Both the position numbers and the translations under genes were made by a program. Of a stretch of 64,000 nt of DNA, positions 58,625 through 64,000 are shown in pieces. Numbering within the stretch: the stretch's first letter is position 1; every line of letters begins with the position of its first letter. Source of the stretch: Oscheius tipulae (Eukaryota > Nematoda > Chromadorea > Rhabditida > Rhabditidae); NCBI GenBank assembly GCA_037178975.1, contig JASJZH010000002.1, forward strand, positions 5,631,501 through 5,695,500, given 5' to 3'. The notes beneath the pieces were generated by a model. That model was given only the letters and a program-made list of their open reading frames with translations, ran no database searches and was not told where the DNA came from.

Positions 58625-61600
58625 ATGGCTGAGGCTCATGCCGCTGCCGCCCTCTCCTTCTCAGGTACGATTTCTTCTTTTTTTTTGTTTTGGTTCGGGT
58701 ACTGCTCGAGGGGAAAAACAGCAGCTGTTTACATCCGGGTGTTGCAAACAGGCAGCCAGTCAGACATAGAGAGGGACAGTCGTCCTTGATCCAACTGACC
58801 GCTTAGAAAACTCGGTCGGGGCAGTTGACCACACGCACGCGCTGTCTCTAAGTTTGGGTAGGGGGAAGAGAAAACAATAACAGAACTGTGAGATATAGTC
58901 TTTGAGATGTTTAGGAGTTTCTCAAGTCCTATTGCTTCGAATCTTTTGGACATTTTGAACGAGTAGCCTTACCTTAAGATTGCTCACTTCCCGTGTTTGG
59001 GATTTTTGGAATGTTGTTACTTTTGAGCTGACCTTCAACATTGTACAGCATTGCTAGGCTCAAAATTTAGACGTCCACTCTGAGAAGACAGCCGAAACGT
59101 TTTGACAGCTATAAGTTTCTAGTAAATTGCGCGCAAACTCAATTTTTGCGCGCAGTTTTTAGGTTTCAGCTGGACAACATTCAGAAAAGTTGTTCCTTCG
59201 GGTTACCTCTGACTATTGGCAAAACAATGAGGCTCGAATGTAGTTTTTTGAAACATGAGTTGCATGAAATGGATCATAGAAATCAGAGTAATCTTGAGGT
59301 TTCAGTGACCCACGATGGAGTTTCGGTCAGCTACGACCAGGAGCTGCTTCGTGACATCTGGCATGCCTTCCAACGTGGCTACAAAAAGCGCGTGGCACGA
59401 TTCAAGAACAACTTCACGGCTGGAATGTACCCGGCGAACAGCATCACCGTCGTCACTGTCGTAGCAGCCGTCGCCTTCTTCTCCGTCTTCAAACACGATA
59501 TCTCCTTTGGAATTCTACCCTTCATTCAATACTACGTCTTGCACTTCATCTTCGGGTAAGTCGAGTATTTTTTTTTTTGAGTAAGCTGTCTTACAGTGAC
59601 GGGATCATTGGACAGACGCTGTCCGTAGTTCTGGCCGGAGGATTGCTCTGGTTCCTTCTGGTTCAGACACTCCGATTCAGCATCAAGGCTCTGTTGACCT
59701 ACAAGGGCTGGATGTACGAGGAGGTCGGCAAGCCAGTGTCCGGTCCGACGAAGCTCTGGTTCGGCGTTTTGCACTTCATCGCGCGCTTCGACCCGATGAT
59801 GCACTCGTTCCAAGGAGCTCTTCCACATCTTCCTCTGCCCACACTGGACGAGACCGTTGCCAAGCATCTGTTGTCAATGAAGCCGATTCTGAGCGAGGAA
59901 GAGTACAAGGAACTTGAGTTCTTGTCCGAGCGCTTCCGCAAAGGAGTCGGTCGTCGCTTGCAGCGCTATCTGATCCTGAAGAGCTGGATGAGCACGAACT
60001 ACGTGACCGACTGGTGGGAGGAATTCGTCTACATGAGACAGCGCAGTCCGATCATGATCAACAGCAATTACTACGGATTTGTGAGTTCTTTCTCGAGTTC
60101 GTGCGTCTGTCACTGCCTCTGCCTGTTTCTGTCCTTGTGACTATCTTGTTATGTCCGTTTCCGTAACTGTCTCTGGTCTTAGTTACTCTACTCTCTTTCA
60201 GGACTCGATGAACTGTCACCCGACCACGAACCAAGGAGCTCGCGCAGCCAACATTACCTACTGTTCCCTTCTTTTCCGTCGCATGGTCGAGCGCCAAGAA
60301 GTATCTCCGGTAAGCTCTCCTTTATATAGTCTTCAAATCCGTATTCAGTTCTCGATCGCTCCACGAACTAAGGTGCCCTTCTGCACGATGCAGTACGAGC
60401 GTCTCTTCAACAGCTGTCGCATTCCGGGAGAAGATGTCGACCGATTCCTCGTGTGGCAAGATGCCAAGCACGTAGCCGTCTATTCACGTGGTTGCTGGTT
60501 TAAAGTCATCGTTCATAACGGAAAGAGACTTCTGGATCCGATCGAGCTCCAAGTTCAGTTCGACGCGATTCTCGAGTCGACTGTTGAGCCGTCAGTTGGC
60601 GAGAAACATCTGGCAGCATTGACTGCTGGAGACCGCAAGCCCTGGGCTGAGATCCGTCGTGCTCACTTCCGTTCCGGAGTGAATCGTGTCAGTCTAAACG
60701 ATATCGAGCGAGCTGCCTTTGTGGTCATTCTGGACGAGGAGGATCAGTGCTATGATCCAGCTGACCCGTCAAAGATGGACCACTGGGCACACAATCTACT
60801 CCACGGAAAGGGCTACGATCGCTGGTTCGACAAGTCCTTCAACATCATCATCTCGAAGAACGGACGTGTCGGAAGCAATACGGAGCATAGTTGGGGAGAT
60901 GCGGCTGTCACGGCCCACTTCCAGGAATGGGTCTTCATTCGCGACGCCATCTTCGTCGGCTACAAGGAGGACGGAAATTGCAAGGGAGAGCCGAAGATTG
61001 TCATTCAGCCCGAGAAGCTCAAGTGGGACATTCCTCACGCTGCCTTGGTAAGACTCTTTCAAACTTTGAGTCCAATCCAAAATGTTTAGGAGCAGATCGA
61101 ACGCTCTCTGACCGTGGCCAATGCACTGATCGATGATGTCGAGATGGCTCTTCTCGTCTGGAAGGACTGGGGTAAGGGATTCATCAAGAAGCTCAAGGTC
61201 TCTCCCGACGCCTTCCTCCAGATGTGTCTCCAGTTGACTTACTACAAGAATCAAGGCAAATTCTCGCTGACCTACGAGGCCTCGATGACGCGTCTCTACC
61301 GCGAGGGACGTACGGAAACTGTGCGCAGTTGTACACTCGAGGCTGCCGAATTTGTCAAGAGGATGGTCAATTCGAAGGCTACTGTGAGTTTTCAAGTTTG
61401 ATGCCTGAACGTTCTGAGGTAGTATTCAAATTTATATCTGTGGGTTACTCTCTCAGTTTCCCCAACGGAACAATTGTGAATCGTTGAATGGAATGGTCCC
61501 ATTGATACAGGACTTTGAAATCATCTATAAGCAACCCGAGAGTAATGACACGAGCATTGAACAAGGTTCTGTTGGAAAAGAGATAGAGAGGAGTAGCTGC

Positions 61601-62147
61601 CAAAGGCGCGGGAAAAAGTCTATTTGAGATCAGTCACTAGGGATCACATACGGAGACTATAAATACATATCACGGTATAAACGATTTTCAGAGAGAGTCT
61701 CGTCTGGAAGCTCTGAGAACTGCCTGTACGCGTCATCAGGATCTGTACCGAGACGCGATGTGTGGAAAAGGAATCGACCGTCATCTCTTCTCGCTCTACG
61801 TGATCAAGCGCTATCTGGAGGAGGAGTCGCCCTTCTTCGACAAAATCTTCCCTCCAACCTATCTCCTCTCTACGAGTCAGACGCCGCTGAATCAATGCGA
61901 TGGGGACAAGAGTCATCTTTCGGCCAACGCGAAACAGGATCTCATCTCGGCTGGCGGAGGCTTCGGTCCCGTGGCTGATAGAGGCTATGGAGTCTCGTAC
62001 ATTGTGGCCGGAGAAGACCAGATCACTTTCCACATCTCTAGCAAGCGATCGGCCGACAACACGAGCTCCAAGGTCTTCCGCGAGGAACTGGCTCGCTCGC
62101 TCCAGGAAATGCATGCTCTCTTCGTTGACAACAAACCTAAACAATAA
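58625..62147 (+). CDS. CPT1: Carnitine O-palmitoyltransferase 1
   Basis: The mitochondrial outer-membrane enzyme that converts long-chain acyl-CoA to acylcarnitine, the controlled step of fatty-acid import. The first 12-13 residues, [13 protein letters not shown], sit alone in exon 1 (58625-58665) and match the N-terminus of vertebrate CPT1. Exon 2 (from about 59308) continues [18 protein letters not shown], followed by two membrane segments ([14 protein letters not shown] and [20 protein letters not shown]). Catalytic features are present: [40 protein letters not shown] with the active His in [31 protein letters not shown] and [16 protein letters not shown]. It ends VDNKPKQ at 62145-62147. 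The short intron at 60310-60348 is 39 nt and stop-free. The stop codon lies inside an AATAAA. Confidence 0.96.
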
Positions 62148-64000
62148 AATGCTATAGCTTCGTCCATACCTCCCCTCTTCTTTCATACATTACCCGAAAA
62201 TGCTAAGCGGGTCCTATGTCTCTTTGTTCCTGGTATTCCCTCTCACCCCTCAGTGTAAGCCATTTTCATTGATTCAGACTGGTCATTGTTGTGCTTCGTA
62301 GTCTAGTTGTTTGTTAACTTCGCAGCTGTTGTGTATCTAGCCATTTAGGCATAATAAAGTGTATATGATGCAGTTCATATTGAACATTCAGTATAAACTA
62401 GTTTTTTTTCAGTTCGTGTTGAACAGGTTTACCGGATTTTCTACCACTTTTTGAGTCTAAAAATCCTTTTTTTTGATGTCAGGACATAAAATAACCCCTT
62501 TGGATGTAGAAAAAGTCAAAAAAACGAAGCAAATTTTTTTTAAACTGTGTATTTCCTACAATTATTCTTGCAACTGTAGTTGTGAGTAGTGTTTATTGAG
62601 CAAATAGCAAGCACACAAGGAAAAGAGAGAAAACCTACTTCTTTTTAAAAGCTGAATTGGATTTATGACAACAAGAGTTGCATTGAACATTACGGGCCTT
62701 ACAGGAGCAACGATTAGTGTCACATTTGCCGTGTTTCTGGTGTTTTTTACTAATTGAACGTAGTCCAACAGCTGAGCCCAGTGACGGAAGCCGTTTTGTC
62801 TTTAGCGCTCACAGTGTGATGATTTTGGTAAACGGCGATGAATTTCCATTCTCCGTCTGGCTGCATGTCTATGAGGTCTAGCTAAATACGATGAAGTTGT
62901 TATTTGTAATGAAAAAATACTCGCCTGGCAACTCTGATTTCTTTGGTCGCTCTGCAAAGACAACGATTTCCTTCTTCTTTTTTTTCTTGTTTAGGGGGCA
63001 AACAGAGCAGCAGCTCTTCTTCCGCAAAAAGAGTTTTGAGAAGAAACCCGGGTTTTTGGTAACCATCAGCCTGTAAGACGAGCTGCAGGTGATGAATTCG
63101 GCTAGGAGCTTCTTGAATTAGACTTCGAGAGGTCTGTCCATGACCTGTCCATTGTGTAGAAGTCCGTTTTTTCGTTTATGACGCTAGCTTCGGACCTGGA
63201 AAAAGCTGCAGATCACAAAAATGACGGACCTTATAGCGTAGTTTCTCCTGACCTAATCGTTAAGCAATTACTCCCCGCTTAACGCTGCTGAACGGCTCCA
63301 AGTATTTTTTTTAGTTGTCAACGGGTTTGATTTAAGACGCTTTTTTTCTGTTCATAGTTGCGATAATTTTTAATATAAACTCTTCTCGTGTTTTCTTCGA
63401 GTTTGAGCCCGTTTCGCTCAGAAAAACTCGTCCACCAGGAATTCTCATTCCTGAGAAACTCACTTTTCCGGCATTCTCCTGCTGAGTTTCTCCTTTCCGG
63501 GCATCCACCCCGGGCATTCATTACTCTGCTGAGATTGGCAGAGGACTATTTCAAGTCACGGCAAACCGGAAGGAAACATGGCGGAATTGATGCCAGATTA
63601 CGAAGAAGAATGACGGTGAAGTTCAGAACAAGATGCAGAACGGGCCGAAAAAAGAGCTGATCATTCTGTCGAGAAGCACCGAAGAAGGAAAGGCTACTAG
63701 AATAAACTAGGCACATTTCTGTTTTGACATGGTTCTCATGGCCACAGCCACCACAGCTAAGCAGCCATTTTAGTAGTGGCTTGTGTTTTCCCCGTTTTTC
63801 ACAGGCTGGACCTATGAGAAGCAAAGAAACACTCATCTCCCTAAGAAATTCCAAAAAACGTAGAGACTGTATTAGGCGCACTATTACGTACTGATGTAGT
63901 CTGCGAAGCCGCTGGATCGGCTGCTGTTCCTTTTTTTGCATACATACTTTAGTTTCTCATTTCCGCTTCTTTTTCTGAATTGTCATTTCTAAACATGGTA
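62148..64000. other. Region right of CPT1, without a supported intact gene
   Basis: It contains an AATAAA at 62351-62356, the integrase relic at about 62640-63070, and scattered short frames. A plus frame at about 63608-63700 (MQNGPKKELIILSRSTEEG) could be part of an exon but has no visible partner. Confidence 0.5.
62638..63070 (-). pseudogene. Decayed integrase of a KRBA2-type transposable element
   Basis: Three minus-strand pieces keep the order of a KRBA2-like integrase. At 62940-63066, CCSVCPLNKKKKKKEIVV resembles the HHCC zinc-binding end. At 62795-62880, LDLIDMQPDGEWKFIAVYQN matches the start of the DDE integrase core, with the first Asp of the triad in DLIDMQ. At 62641-62790, SKKHQKHGKCDTNRCSCKAR then QCNSCCHKS matches the Cys-rich C-terminal tail. 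The pieces lie in different frames, and most of the core is missing. Long deletions are therefore evident and the copy is dead. Confidence 0.6.

Noticed and set aside
1-64000. CRISPR arrays, bacterial operons, prophage or rRNA genes
   Set aside because: Introns throughout and animal gene families; no spaced direct repeats or rRNA-like sequence were seen.

Overview
This is a eukaryotic chromosome segment, most likely from a nematode. The genes are split by short introns (about 36-60 nt, plus some long ones) with GT/GC donors and T-rich TTTCAG acceptors. Several start codons lie just behind an isolated acceptor, as expected for spliced-leader trans-splicing. One gene ends in a nematode-type DB cysteine module, and the spermidine synthase and Period proteins look like the C. 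elegans SPDS-1 and LIN-42 types. The species cannot be named from the sequence. All gene models were spliced by hand from reading frames, splice motifs and remembered protein families; no search was run.

Layout. 1-53 is the tail of an RS-rich protein gene. 272-2523 (+) is a YIPF1/2 Golgi membrane protein, convergent with FAF1/UBXN-3 (2738-4509, -). A 0.5 kb foldback repeat follows (about 5090-5612), then an unfamiliar double zinc-finger/RING gene (5836-6961, +), convergent with an ING3-like chromatin gene (7323-10326, -). 10.3-13.65 kb holds no gene I can support. 13652-18031 (+) is a secreted Q/P-rich protein with a DB module; its 2.1 kb first intron carries a candidate nested antisense gene and one copy of a dispersed repeat. 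Prohibitin-2 (18193-19385, -) diverges from PUS10 (19670-21320, +), which is followed closely by topoisomerase 3-beta (21453-25293, +).

25976 to about 31300 (-) is a Period/LIN-42 gene with both PAS domains and the C-terminal SYQ/LT-type part. A small type I membrane protein gene (35412-35687, -) and a short unknown gene follow. 35.7-41 kb is mostly non-coding, with a possible repetitive coding relic. 41057-52361 (+) is RAP1GAP, with widely spaced 5' exons carrying a GoLoco motif and a second candidate promoter and first exon at 48.7 kb. 52620 to about 53045 (-) is an unknown gene.

53654-55054 (-) is spermidine synthase with two alternative copies of its penultimate exon. It diverges from R3HDM4 (55921-57746, +). 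CPT1 (58625-62147, +) follows, then a decayed KRBA2-type integrase relic (about 62640-63070, -). The genes are mostly housekeeping (Golgi traffic, ubiquitin/p97, chromatin, mitochondria, RNA modification, polyamines, fatty-acid oxidation) plus a developmental timer and a Rap signalling gene; they form no single pathway. The most unusual item is the spermidine synthase exon pair, whose reading frames force mutually exclusive use.
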